A stretch of DNA of 64,000 bases from Nitratireductor pacificus pht-3B (GTDB taxonomy: Bacteria; Pseudomonadota; Alphaproteobacteria; Rhizobiales; Rhizobiaceae): contig NZ_AMRM01000020.1 in NCBI RefSeq assembly GCF_000300335.1, positions 1-64,000 on the forward strand, written 5' to 3'. This document shows, piece after piece, positions 44,657-54,010 of the stretch. The translations under genes were made by a program, and so were the position numbers. Within the stretch, counting starts at the first letter, position 1. Each line of letters begins with the position of its first letter. The notes under the pieces were generated by a model. The model was not told the DNA's origin. It saw only the letters and a list, made by a program, of their open reading frames with translations, and did not search any database.

Positions 44657-45901
44657 ATGTCCGCTTGCACCGTCGGAGGCAGCCCGGAGAGAACGGGCTG
44701 CGGCATGCAGTCAAGCCTTCTGACCGTCCTGTCGCTGTCGGCCGGCCTGACGGCCGCGTGCAGCTACTACAATCAATCCATGCTCGGCAACATTTCCGAC
44801 GATTTCGGCCTGAGCGCATCCATCGTGGTTCTCGTTCCGGCACTGACGCAGCTCGGAAATGCCCTCGGGGTTCTGCTGATCGCACCGATGGGCGACAGCG
44901 TCGATCGCAAGAAGCTCCTGATCCTGACGATATCCTGCCTGGTCCTGGCGCTCACAATGGCGGCCGTCGCGCCCAGCTTTCATTGGCTTGCGGCCGCCAG
45001 TTTCCTGATCGGGCTCACCGCCTCGGTCCCGCAACAGCTTGTCCCGCTGTCCGTCCACCTGGCGTCCCCGCAGGCCAGGGGCAGGGTAACGGGCATCATG
45101 CTGAGCGGCATTCTGATCGGGCTGCTCTTCTCACGCGCGATCAGCGGTTTCGTCGCCGATCACTGGAACTGGCGGGCGATGTTTCTGCTCGCCGCCATCT
45201 CCATCGCTGCCGTCACCGCTCTTCTGGCCCGGCGCCTGCCGCGCACCGCCCCGGCCGGCCAGATCACATATGCGGAGCTGATCGGTTCGCTGCGCTCACT
45301 GATAGTCGCCCATCCGTGTCTGCTGCGCATCTCTTGCGCCCAGGCCCTCCTTTTCTCCGCCCTTCTCGGCTTCTGGTCCACATTGCCGCTGACCGTGCAG
45401 GACGGACCGGACGGGCTGAGCAGCGCCGGGATCGGCGCCATCGGCCTTGCCGGCATCGGGGGCGTGATCGCGGCATCCTACGCCGGCCGCTGCGCGGACA
45501 GATATGGCGCCGGCCGCATCGCCTCGAGCGGGCTTTTCATCGTGTTGTCCTCATTCGTCTTCCTTGCCTATTCCGGCACCGCGGTGTGGTCGATGGTCAT
45601 CGGCCTGTTTCTAATGGACGCCGGCGTTCAGGCGTCGCATGCCGCCAATCAATCCCGGGTCTGCGCGCTGGACCCCGCCGCCCGAAACCGGCTCAACACC
45701 GTATTCATGGCAAGCGTGCTCATCGGCGGGTCCCTCGGCGCGATTCTGGGCGGCATGGTATTCGCCTGGCTCGGCTGGCTGGGCGTGTGCGGGCTCGGCA
45801 TGGCCGCCATAAGCCTGTCATACCTGCTGCTGCCCGGATCCGTTCCTCTTGCAGGCGAGCGCCAGCTCACGGTTCCGGCAAAAGCCGGAACCGGCGTGTG
45901 A
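44657..45901 (+). CDS. MFS transporter
   Basis: A 414-residue major facilitator with twelve apparent helices. It has the DHA1-type loop between helices 2 and 3 (MGDSVDRKKLLI) and a Gly-rich second half. ATG 44657 has GGGAGG six bases upstream. The promoter region carries the same operator words as the TPL-like lyase and rpiR genes 20 kb away, so it is probably induced with them and moves an aromatic amino acid or a breakdown product. Direction cannot be told from sequence. Confidence 0.88.
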   Translation: MSACTVGGSPERTGCGMQSSLLTVLSLSAGLTAACSYYNQSMLGNISDDFGLSASIVVLVPALTQLGNALGVLLIAPMGDSVDRKKLLILTISCLVLALTMAAVAPSFHWLAAASFLIGLTASVPQQLVPLSVHLASPQARGRVTGIMLSGILIGLLFSRAISGFVADHWNWRAMFLLAAISIAAVTALLARRLPRTAPAGQITYAELIGSLRSLIVAHPCLLRISCAQALLFSALLGFWSTLPLTVQDGPDGLSSAGIGAIGLAGIGGVIAASYAGRCADRYGAGRIASSGLFIVLSSFVFLAYSGTAVWSMVIGLFLMDAGVQASHAANQSRVCALDPAARNRLNTVFMASVLIGGSLGAILGGMVFAWLGWLGVCGLGMAAISLSYLLLPGSVPLAGERQLTVPAKAGTGV

Positions 45902-46551
45902 TCCATCAGCGCTCCTGGCACTTACGCGACAGGTCGGAAATTGACCTTGGAGGTAATCGCCACCGCCGCAGCGCCTACCTATGGTATCGATGGGGCGGGG
46001 CTTTCATCATGAACCGTGATGATAATGGAGGTGTTGCGCGTTGATCCCGCAACAAGAATGCAGCCCTTGCGTGCCCGGCACCATTCTCATGAAACGATCG
46101 GCAGTGGAGAAACACGCCTTTCCACTCGGACATGGCGAGGGTTCCGGTCGTTTCACGCGGCATCAGCACTGCAGGGTGCCCACCCTGCATGCCGGGGCAT
46201 TCAGGCACAGAAACTCCGGCCGATCACAGCACTCATCGTAGCTTCCACCACTCTCTGACGGGAGCGTCCACCGGCAAGGCCTGCCCTTCATCCAGTCTCG
46301 GCGGATCTCTCAACGGAAAAGCTCAGGGGATGCGCACCGCTCGCCATGAGAGGCGGCCGTCTTGCTCCCTATCGAGATGATGTCAAACAGCCGACCGCCA
46401 AGCGCATTGAGCCAGAACATGTTGAATGATACGATGAAATCACAAGTTCAAGACATCAATTTTTCTGACCCGGCTCCAATTTTACATAAGTATAAATGGT
46501 AGCAACCGAGTTACGAAATTCAGTTTTCCTTAGGCCTTCAAGGAAACTTTG
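45902..46551. other. Intergenic stretch, no supported gene
   Basis: About 650 bases between the MFS gene and the MocR gene. Short frames on both strands lack ribosome sites and family features. The right part (46430-46510) becomes AT-rich and probably holds the MocR promoter; one AATCACAAG half-site at 46437 resembles the RpiR words but stands alone. Confidence 0.5.
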
Positions 46552-47910
46552 ATGTCGACATGGTTACCCGATCTGGACAATCGAAAAGGCGCGAGATACG
46601 TCGCATTGGCGGACGAGATTGGCAAGGCGATCCGCGATGGACGGCTGTCCGCCGGCGCTCGGCTGCCCACCCAACGAGAGCTGGCGCGCACCACCGGGCT
46701 GAACCTGACCACCGTCAATCGCGGCTATGCGCTCGCAACTCGCCGGGGACTGCTCAGCTCCGAAGTCGGCCGCGGGACCTTTGTACGCACCGTGGGAATT
46801 CCGTCGATGATCCATTGGCCCAGGGGCGCCGACTTCTCGGGCATCGATCTGAGTGCCAATCTGCCGAGCGCATCGGGGACAGTTGACGACATTGCCTGGG
46901 CGATATCCTCCTTTGGCGCCGACTCCGCCAGCCGATTGCTGGGATATCAGCCCGCCCACGGGCTTGCCGAGCATCGAGCCGCGGCCGCGGACTGGCTTGG
47001 CCAGCTGGGCATGGCAGCACCCCCGGAGCAGGTGTTGACCGTATCCGGAGCGATGCATGGAATGTCGCTCAGCCTCATGGCGATCTGCCAACCCGGGGAC
47101 CGCGTGCTGGTGGAGGAACTGACCTCGCCGGGGATCATAGCACTGTGCAGCGCATTGGGGCTCAACGTCGCCCAGGTGCCCCTTGATGCCGAGGGCGTGA
47201 CGCCCCGCGGGCTCGAGCGCGCGCTCGACGCCGGTGCCGCCAAAGCCCTGATCGTCGTTCCCAACCTGCAGAACCCGACCCTTTCGATCATGCCGACCGA
47301 GCGACGCCTGGCGATCGCCGAGGTGCTGAAACGGCGCCGGGTCCTGGCGGTCGAGAACGATGTTTATGGGCCTCTCGCCTTCGATCGGCCCGCTCCATTG
47401 GCAACCCTCGCACCGGGTTTGGTCTGTTACGTGACCAGTCTCTCCAAGTCTGCCGCTCCCGGCATGCGTATCGGTTGGCTGGTGCCGCCGCCGTCGCTCC
47501 TGCGCCGCACGATCGACCGCCTTCAGGCAACCAACGGCTATACATCCCCCGTGCTTATGGAGATCGCCGCTTCATGGATCAGGAGCGGCCGCGCAAACGA
47601 TATGGTCAGGATGCAACGGGAGAAGGCCAGGCAACGACAAGCCCTGGCGATGCGCGTTCTACAAGGTCTTTCCGTTACGACGCAGCCGACGGCATTGCAC
47701 ATATGGCTCGAATTGCCGGAGCCGTGGCGCGCTGAGGAACTCGTTGCCTACGCCGGAGAACGCGATGTCGCAGTGATGCCCTCCGAAGCTTTCACGACCT
47801 CGCGACGCCAGCAGCGCGCCGCCATCCGGATCAGCCTGTGCAACGGTTCCATGGCCGATCTGGAGAACGGGCTGAAGAAGCTCCGCGCCATCCTGGACGG
47901 GCATCTCTGA
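46552..47910 (+). CDS. MocR-type regulator (GntR HTH fused to aminotransferase domain)
   Basis: A 452-residue fusion. The N-terminal GntR winged helix (IRDGRLSAGARLPTQRELAR, then TTVNRGYALA) is followed by a class I aminotransferase-like domain from about residue 100. The latter contains the PLP lysine in SLSKSAAPGMRIGW and the VENDVYGPLAF strand. ATG 46552 has AAGGA upstream. MocR regulators often control a neighbouring PLP or amine pathway; no divergent target lies directly next to it here. Confidence 0.9.
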   Translation: MSTWLPDLDNRKGARYVALADEIGKAIRDGRLSAGARLPTQRELARTTGLNLTTVNRGYALATRRGLLSSEVGRGTFVRTVGIPSMIHWPRGADFSGIDLSANLPSASGTVDDIAWAISSFGADSASRLLGYQPAHGLAEHRAAAADWLGQLGMAAPPEQVLTVSGAMHGMSLSLMAICQPGDRVLVEELTSPGIIALCSALGLNVAQVPLDAEGVTPRGLERALDAGAAKALIVVPNLQNPTLSIMPTERRLAIAEVLKRRRVLAVENDVYGPLAFDRPAPLATLAPGLVCYVTSLSKSAAPGMRIGWLVPPPSLLRRTIDRLQATNGYTSPVLMEIAASWIRSGRANDMVRMQREKARQRQALAMRVLQGLSVTTQPTALHIWLELPEPWRAEELVAYAGERDVAVMPSEAFTTSRRQQRAAIRISLCNGSMADLENGLKKLRAILDGHL

Positions 47911-48371
47911 TCCACCGCAACCGAGGTTCGAAATGCGCAGCGGACAACACTCCCGATTGCCGCGACAATCCAACGCGAGACGCTTCCGCGACCGGGAGAC
48001 GACTTGCCTCTACAGGCGCGCGGCAGCGCCATGGCGACACATTGTTCGACAATCAATTGCAGATGAATGGTCGGCAAACTTGGAGATTGCTTGGCCGGCT
48101 ACGACCGACCATTCTTTCCGCCGAGACGTTCATGTCGCCGCACGGACCAACTGCATTCTTGCGTCGCCGTGGGCCGGTCGACCGGAAACCCAGCTACGCT
48201 TCACTGCCCTGATGAGATCGGATCGGGAGTTCGTGACATGTGAACCTGACCGCCAGCCGGTTCGCCGTTTCACCGACCCACGGGAGCCGCATGATCATTG
48301 CCATCCCGGGCAACCGGACTCTTGTTTCACTGCATTCCAGAAAGCCGCCGGTGACCCGGCACGAGGTCATG
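47911..48371. other. Intergenic stretch, no supported gene
   Basis: About 460 bases between the MocR and XRE regulator genes. The XRE frame is open upstream to 48240 but has no ribosome site there. Other frames are short and lack gene features. Confidence 0.45.
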
Positions 48372-49211
48372 ATGAGCTTGCCTGAACTCCTTCGCCATAC
48401 GCGCAAGTCCAGCGGGCTAAGCCAGCTGGAACTCGCTCTGGAGCTCGGCGTTTCGCAGCGGCATGTCAGCTTTCTCGAATGCGGTAAGGCTCTGCCGAGC
48501 AGGGATCTCCTGCTCGCCTGGATGGCCAAGGTGGAGGCATCCCTGTCAATCTGCAACGCCGCCCTTCTGCGTGTGGGCTACAGCCGAACCGGTGCGTTCA
48601 GGCAGGGGACGGACGACCCGTCCCGCACCAAGACACCCCTGCGGGATTTGCTGACCGCACATCATCCCTTCCCCGGTCTTGTATTCGATGCCGACTGGAT
48701 CACCGTCGATATCAATCGCGGGGGTCGATGGTTGTGTTCGGTCCTGCTCCCGGAATTCATGGCGACCATCGAAGCCAACAACAAAGGAGTTGATATGATC
48801 GCCGCCCTTGCCCATCCGGGCGGCCTTCTCTCCCGCATGCGGAACCCCGAACTGGCAGGTTATTCACTGTTGCGGCAATTGCAGGTCGAACAATGGGTGC
48901 ACCCATCGCTCAAGCCCCGTGTGGATGCGCTTGCCGAGGCATTGGCAAACAGATTTGGCCCCTTGCCGCCCGACCAGGCGAGCGACAGGATCGAGCCCCA
49001 CCTCAATCTGGTGTTCGACACGCCCTACGGAGTTTTGTCCTTCCTGACCGTTCAAAGCGTCCACGGCTTGCCGCAGGATATCACCGTTGCGTCGCTGCGA
49101 ACGGAGCTCTGGGTTCCGACCGACCAGTTCACTCGCGACGTGATGGCTCAGCAGATCAACAGGCTGGTGCCCCGCTCCGGCCTGATGCCGGTTTCGCGTA
49201 CGGGAACGTAA
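48372..49211 (+). CDS. XRE-family regulator with MmyB-like ligand domain
   Basis: A 279-residue regulator from the second ATG of a tandem pair (48372), with GAGG five bases upstream. The N-terminal XRE HTH is clear (LRHTRKSSGLSQLELALELG, then QRHVSFLECGKALPS). The remainder follows the MmyB-like ligand-binding plan: AHHPFPGLVFDADWITVDIN, then a later FGVLSFLTVQS-like strand. Such proteins often regulate neighbouring dehydrogenase or transport genes; none is adjacent here. Confidence 0.85.
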   Translation: MSLPELLRHTRKSSGLSQLELALELGVSQRHVSFLECGKALPSRDLLLAWMAKVEASLSICNAALLRVGYSRTGAFRQGTDDPSRTKTPLRDLLTAHHPFPGLVFDADWITVDINRGGRWLCSVLLPEFMATIEANNKGVDMIAALAHPGGLLSRMRNPELAGYSLLRQLQVEQWVHPSLKPRVDALAEALANRFGPLPPDQASDRIEPHLNLVFDTPYGVLSFLTVQSVHGLPQDITVASLRTELWVPTDQFTRDVMAQQINRLVPRSGLMPVSRTGT

Positions 49212-49329
49212 GGTGCTTGGCGGAGCCGAAGTACCGAGATGGGGAAACGGGAGCACGGGAAATACGCTGGATTCTTTTTCTGTCGCATGTCGTTGTCCCG
49301 AAACGGTTTCCACTTTCGGGCGACATGCT

Positions 49330-50139
49330 TTAGCCGGACATGGAGCCGAGAGCCTTCGCCTTGGCCTGGACCGAGTTCTTCGTGCGGATCGACTTGGCGC
49401 GGGAAAGAAGCGCAGTCACCTCCTCGGTGGAAAGCCCGATCGGCGGCGAAGACTTGACCTTTTCCGACTGGCCGAGCAGGCCGTAAGCCAGCACCGCGTT
49501 GCGCTTGTGGTGAAGCTGCGCGTCGGGGGAGTTCAGCACCCCCTCGATGCGCGACACAGCCGTCGCGTCACTGCCTTCGAGGGCGGCTGCGAGAGCCATG
49601 TTGGTCTGGATGTCGAGGTCGCCAGGCGCCAAGGCCAGGGCGTGCTTCAATGTGCCCTGCGCGGCACCCGTTTCCCCGGCGAAGATCTGCGCCACCGCCA
49701 AACGGTTGTAGGCCTTGCTGGTGTTGACGATGGGTGCGGCCCGACTCAGCGCTCGGATACCCGCCGGCAGATCGCCGGTATCGATCATCGCCGAACCCAG
49801 CCCCATCATGGCCGGCCCATTGTCGGGCGCTTCGGACAGTGCCGCGTGATAGGCGGCGATCGCTTCGTCAGCGTAGCCGGCACGCATCAAGGCTTCGCCG
49901 GCTTTCACAAAGGTCGAAGGCTTGGCGTCCGGCAAGGCGATCGCCCGCCGGTACAGCACGATCGCCGTTTCCTCCTCGCCGCGCGCCTCGATATCGGTGG
50001 CCAGCCTGACCAGCCGGTCGGACTGCGTGACCGCCATATCGACCTCCGCCTTCTTCGCGTAGGCATCGGCCTGCATGGTTTCACAGCCGGGAAACACCAG
50101 CAGACTTATGACGGGCAAGAAAATAATGCGCAGCCGCAT
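49330..50139 (-). CDS. TadD-like TPR lipoprotein
   Basis: A 269-residue lipoprotein with lipobox VFPGC (C19). Tandem TPRs follow (GEEETAIVLYRRAIALPDA, AGYADEAIAAYHAALSEAPD, TGDLPAGIRALSRAAP, then KAYNRLAVAQIFAGE). The plan matches TadD, the Flp/Tad pilus assembly lipoprotein. No other tad genes are present apart from the CpaC-like and CpaD-like members of the T3SS operon. Confidence 0.8.
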   Translation of the reverse strand: MRLRIIFLPVISLLVFPGCETMQADAYAKKAEVDMAVTQSDRLVRLATDIEARGEEETAIVLYRRAIALPDAKPSTFVKAGEALMRAGYADEAIAAYHAALSEAPDNGPAMMGLGSAMIDTGDLPAGIRALSRAAPIVNTSKAYNRLAVAQIFAGETGAAQGTLKHALALAPGDLDIQTNMALAAALEGSDATAVSRIEGVLNSPDAQLHHKRNAVLAYGLLGQSEKVKSSPPIGLSTEEVTALLSRAKSIRTKNSVQAKAKALGSMSG

Positions 50140-50319
50140 GGCCTGTCTCTCTGAAACTTAGCCTACCGTGCGATTTATGACAGCCATTCCTGACGAGCAC
50201 AAGTTTGTGAGAAAACATAATGCACCTTGTTGCCCATCTTTTCTATGGATCATAGCGCCATTTCGGAGATCACAGCCCTAGACGTGATGACTGTGATTCT
50301 TCCGAGAAGACACAAGACA

Positions 50320-50645
50320 CACCAGGATGAGCGACGAGAAGAAGCTCTCTGCGACGGCATCGTCATCGCAGTTGTCGCGTCAGCTCATCGAGTGCTCGAG
50401 ATTGTGCCCTCTGATGAATGCAGTCTGCGGGTGAACTGCGAGCTCGGATCCGAAAGTCAGCATCTGTTGCTTCGGTTTGCACCGCCATACGACCATGTGC
50501 AGCGCCTGCAGCACGACATCGGTGGCTTGCCGGCTCTGCATCACCCCCACCACCCGGTGGGGATATAGGTCGGTCACGACAACCAGATTGGCAAAGCTTT
50601 CCAGGCTGCGGATGTAGGTGATGTCTGGCACGCAGGCAGAGTCTT
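50320..50645 (-). pseudogene. Decayed IS3-family transposase OrfB fragment
   Basis: On the minus strand the frame reads PDITYIRSLESFANLVVVTD, then YPHRVVG and VVWRCKPKQ, which follows the IS3 OrfB core (TDITYI, DLFSRRVVG, AVWRRKP). The second catalytic region is eroded, an in-frame stop follows HSMS, and the frame then continues NCDDDAVAESFFSSL, the normal position of the third catalytic acid. Neither the upstream nor the terminal part is intact, so it is dead. Confidence 0.75.
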
Positions 50646-50747
50646 GTGCGGCCATGTCTAACTCACGATCCAAAGTGTTATCGACCGCCGGATATGGTTT
50701 GCCACCATCTCGGCCCGGCCGGCACCTTCTGCCGCCTGAGCCCGACA

Positions 50748-50846
50748 CCCCGGAAGTTCCGGTTCGGGGCGATCCAAAGTCGGGGTGCACGTCAGCCTTG
50801 CAGCAGGGCTCAAGGGTTTTTGCACAATCTGGGGGGAGCAGGTCAA
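50748..50846. repeat. Direct repeat, copy B (IS debris)
   Basis: This is the partner of 24-94. The 48-base core (50748-50795) contains the palindrome CCGGAAGTTCCGG. The tail GGGGAGCAGGTCAA is at 50833-50846. It ends six bases before the permease stop codon, so it marks a sharp edge between the mobile-looking left part and the metabolic operons on the right. Confidence 0.6.
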
Positions 50847-50852
50847 ATCCAA

Positions 50853-52226
50853 TTAGAAGCCAGTATGGTCCTCGACAGACCTTCCAATCTCGGCACTGAG
50901 CCCGACCATTCGCAGCAACACCGATCCTCCAGCGTGCAATACGAAAGCAATTGCGATGGCGTTGATCGGCGTGATGCCGAAGCCCAGGGACCCGCCGAGG
51001 AAGCCGCCGGCGAGGACCGAGGCCACGGCCAGCCAGTTGATGCCTGCATGCTGCGCGCCCGGACCGAACTTATAATCACGCTGCTCCAGAACGCGCTTCA
51101 CGATCCAGTGGTCGGCGATCACCACGCCGGCGATGGGCGGCACATAGCTGCTCAGGAAGTTGAGATAGGGGACGAAGTAGTTCTCCACCCCCGACAAGGC
51201 GATCAGTACGCCGACGACGCCCATGGCGATGCAGAGGACCGATTTGGGCAAGCGAACAACGTTGGCCAGCCCGAGCGCTCCTGAATAGAGATTGTTGTCG
51301 TTGGTGGTCCATTGCGCGAAGAGCAGGATCAGGAAAGCGAAGAACCCCATGCCGACCGCCGCCATCGCGGCGGGTAGATTTCCTGCGGCGGTGCCGGCCG
51401 ATGCGGTGATCGCCGCCCCCGCGAGAACCGCGAGGACGCCGCCGAGGAAATAACCGCCGCACGTCGCAAGCGCCCCAACGGAAGCCGTGCGGGCATAGCG
51501 CGTCAGGTCGGGAAAGATGACGGCCCCCAGCGCGGCATTGCCGACGACGATGGAGACCCCCTCGAACAGGCTCATGGTCGCTTCCAGCGGAGTAGCCTGC
51601 GTGGCCGCCCCCAGGGACACCCACAGGCCCCACGCTGACAGGGCGACGATCAGGGGCACCGCGAACATGCTCAATGCGGAGAGAGCCCGATAGCCGATGA
51701 ACGCGGTCAGGATCATCAGCGACCCGCCCCACACGACGGCGGGCTGATAGGAGGCGAGCCAGGCGTCCGGGAACATGGTCGCCAGTGTCTGGGCGAAGAA
51801 GGCGATCTGCCATCCGAACCAGCCGATCCCCAACGTGAGCGCGAACACGATGCCGAGCAGCGAAGAGCCGACCCGTCCGAACGCCTCGCGCGCGAGCACG
51901 GTCGTCGAAACGCCGTAGCGCGCGCCGAGCCAGCCCATGAAGGCGCCGTAGGCGACGAGAATGCCCATGCCGAGAATGGTCGCGTTGACGACCATGGCGA
52001 ACGGCATCCCCTGCGCCAGCACGCTGCCGGTCCAGAGCGTCGACATGGCGATCACCCAAGCGCCCGTGGTCACACTGACGTTCAGAAACGGCTTCCGTTC
52101 GGCTTCAGGGACCGGTCGAATGGCGTAGTCCTGGGTCAGGAACATCGGCGCCGCACTCTCAGTCGGCGCCGGTCTCCTCATCGACCGGCCCTTTCCATCC
52201 GCTTCCTTATCGCTTGCATCTGTCAT
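50853..52226 (-). CDS. NCS1-family permease (cytosine/allantoin/hydantoin type)
   Basis: A 457-residue permease with about twelve helices and the NCS1 pattern (QDYAIRPVPEAERKPF, then TLGIGWFGWQIAFFAQTL and GVVIADHWIVKR). ATG 52226 has GGAGG five bases upstream. It lies last in the hyu-type operon, which suggests uptake of the cyclic ureide, pyrimidine or related compound processed by those enzymes. Confidence 0.9.
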   Translation of the reverse strand: MTDASDKEADGKGRSMRRPAPTESAAPMFLTQDYAIRPVPEAERKPFLNVSVTTGAWVIAMSTLWTGSVLAQGMPFAMVVNATILGMGILVAYGAFMGWLGARYGVSTTVLAREAFGRVGSSLLGIVFALTLGIGWFGWQIAFFAQTLATMFPDAWLASYQPAVVWGGSLMILTAFIGYRALSALSMFAVPLIVALSAWGLWVSLGAATQATPLEATMSLFEGVSIVVGNAALGAVIFPDLTRYARTASVGALATCGGYFLGGVLAVLAGAAITASAGTAAGNLPAAMAAVGMGFFAFLILLFAQWTTNDNNLYSGALGLANVVRLPKSVLCIAMGVVGVLIALSGVENYFVPYLNFLSSYVPPIAGVVIADHWIVKRVLEQRDYKFGPGAQHAGINWLAVASVLAGGFLGGSLGFGITPINAIAIAFVLHAGGSVLLRMVGLSAEIGRSVEDHTGF

Positions 52227-52258
52227 GGTCACCTCCCGTTTGATTTGAATATGCGGCT

Positions 52259-54010
52259 TTATTCTTGTCCGTGCGCGGGCCGCCGATCACCGCGCAGTTC
52301 AGTCGTCCTTTGCTGTTCGACGGTCAGCGTTCTTTCGTCGATGGCGACGCCGTAGACCTCCTCGGCGGCGGCGATCGAGACGTAGCCGTTGGAGACGTCG
52401 GCAAGAACCGATGCCGGGGGCCGCTCGTGCGGCGCGCCCCAGCCGCCGCCGCCGCCGCGCAGGAATTCGATCGTGCTGTCGCGGGCGAGCCGGTGGTTGT
52501 AGACCACTTCGGTCACGTCCAGGCGAACGCCTTCGGAGGTCAGGGCCAGCGCATTGGGCGGGCCGTCGTTTCCGCCGCAGAATCCGCGCGTCGGATGGCG
52601 GACGCCTGCCAGCATCGCATTGGTGATGTTGCTCGCCAGAAAGCGGATGCGCGTCCCCACGCCGGGCGCGCCGCGCCACAGGCCGGCGCCTTCCGTGTCG
52701 GTCACATATTCATGGCGCTCGATGCGCATCGGATACTGCATCTCGTTCATCTCGATGGAGGGCAGGATCACTCCGGTCATGAGCGGCGGATAGAGGCCCC
52801 ACCCGTCCGTTCCGTAGGCCGCGCCGGCGCCGCCCGTATAGCCGTGGAAGTTGAGGCTGATCCACGGCTTGCCGTCCTCGTAGCGGCCGCTCGTATAGGC
52901 GAGCGGCAGCTTGTGGCAGTTCACGCCCACGCGTTGCGGCGCGCATTGCGACAGCGCGAGCAGCGCCACCTCCGCGATCTCCGCGCCGCAGATGCAGGTG
53001 CAGTTGCCGACCGGCTTCGGCCATCGGGGATTCACCACCGTGCCCTCGGGCGCCACGACGCGAACCGGATTGATGTAACCCTCGTTGATCGGCACATCCT
53101 CGTCGATGCACGAGGCGATAGCGACGAAGACGAAGGACAGGGTGTTGGCGAGCGTCGAGTTGACGAAGCCGTCGACCTGCGGCGCCGAGCCGGTGAAATC
53201 GAAGGTGATGTCCGACCCGCGCACGCGCGCCGTGCAGCAGATCCTGATATCGTGCGCGCCCTGGTAGTCGTGGTCGATGAAGGTTTCGGCGTGATAGTCG
53301 CCATCCGGCCAGGAACCGATCTCGGCCCGCACACGGCGCTCGGTATAGGCGACATTGTGACCGATCGAGGCGCGGACATCGGCGAGCCCGAAACGCTCGA
53401 TCACCCGCTCGATGCCGCGCGCCGCGGTCAGGCAGGCACCGCGCATCGCGTCGAGGTCCCCCTTCAGCCAGGTTTCCACCCGGTTGTTGGCGAGGATGAG
53501 ATCGAACACGTCGGTCCTGCGCTCGCCCTTTTCGTAGAGCTTCAGCGGCGGGACCACGACGCCGTCCTGCCAGATGTCGCGCGCGGCGGGGTTGTATCCG
53601 CCGGCGACCGGGCCGCCGCTGTCGGCGAAATGCGCCCGAACGACCGGGAAGAAGACGGGCTTCCTGTCGGCGAACACCGGCATGATCACCACGTGATCGG
53701 GAATGTGGGTGCCGCCATGGCCGGGATCGGAGGCCAGGATGATGTCGCCCGGATGCAGGTCGTTCTTGAACACGTCCAGCGCCGCCTGCACCGCAGAACA
53801 GATGGCGTAGAGATGCAGCGTGCAACCCGGCGCCTGCGCGATCAGCCGCGCCTTGCCCTCGTGCAGGTCGAAGATCCCCGTGGTGAAATCGTGCGCTTCG
53901 TTGAAGATCGGCGAGCGCGCGGTGCGCGTCACGGTGGCGCTCATCTCCTCGGCGGCGGTGTCGAAGGCGCCGGCCACCACGCGGGCGCGGATCATCTCAT
54001 CGGATTGCAT
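52259..54010 (-). CDS. hyuB: HyuB-type hydantoinase/oxoprolinase subunit
   Basis: A 583-residue B subunit of the ATP-dependent hydantoinase/oxoprolinase/carboxylase family. Typical segments are SPIFNEAHDFTTGIFD, GDIILASDPGHGGTHIPDH and VRAHFADSGGPVAGGYNPAA, with the metal and acyl-site histidines present. I start at ATG 54010 (GGAGGG five bases upstream), which overlaps the preceding gene by 14 bases. It acts with HyuA, which phosphorylates the substrate. Confidence 0.92.
   Translation of the reverse strand: MQSDEMIRARVVAGAFDTAAEEMSATVTRTARSPIFNEAHDFTTGIFDLHEGKARLIAQAPGCTLHLYAICSAVQAALDVFKNDLHPGDIILASDPGHGGTHIPDHVVIMPVFADRKPVFFPVVRAHFADSGGPVAGGYNPAARDIWQDGVVVPPLKLYEKGERRTDVFDLILANNRVETWLKGDLDAMRGACLTAARGIERVIERFGLADVRASIGHNVAYTERRVRAEIGSWPDGDYHAETFIDHDYQGAHDIRICCTARVRGSDITFDFTGSAPQVDGFVNSTLANTLSFVFVAIASCIDEDVPINEGYINPVRVVAPEGTVVNPRWPKPVGNCTCICGAEIAEVALLALSQCAPQRVGVNCHKLPLAYTSGRYEDGKPWISLNFHGYTGGAGAAYGTDGWGLYPPLMTGVILPSIEMNEMQYPMRIERHEYVTDTEGAGLWRGAPGVGTRIRFLASNITNAMLAGVRHPTRGFCGGNDGPPNALALTSEGVRLDVTEVVYNHRLARDSTIEFLRGGGGGWGAPHERPPASVLADVSNGYVSIAAAEEVYGVAIDERTLTVEQQRTTELRGDRRPAHGQE

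Noticed and set aside
46016-46258. 80-residue plus-strand frame
   Set aside because: It has weak initiation and shadow-like composition, with nothing recognisable.
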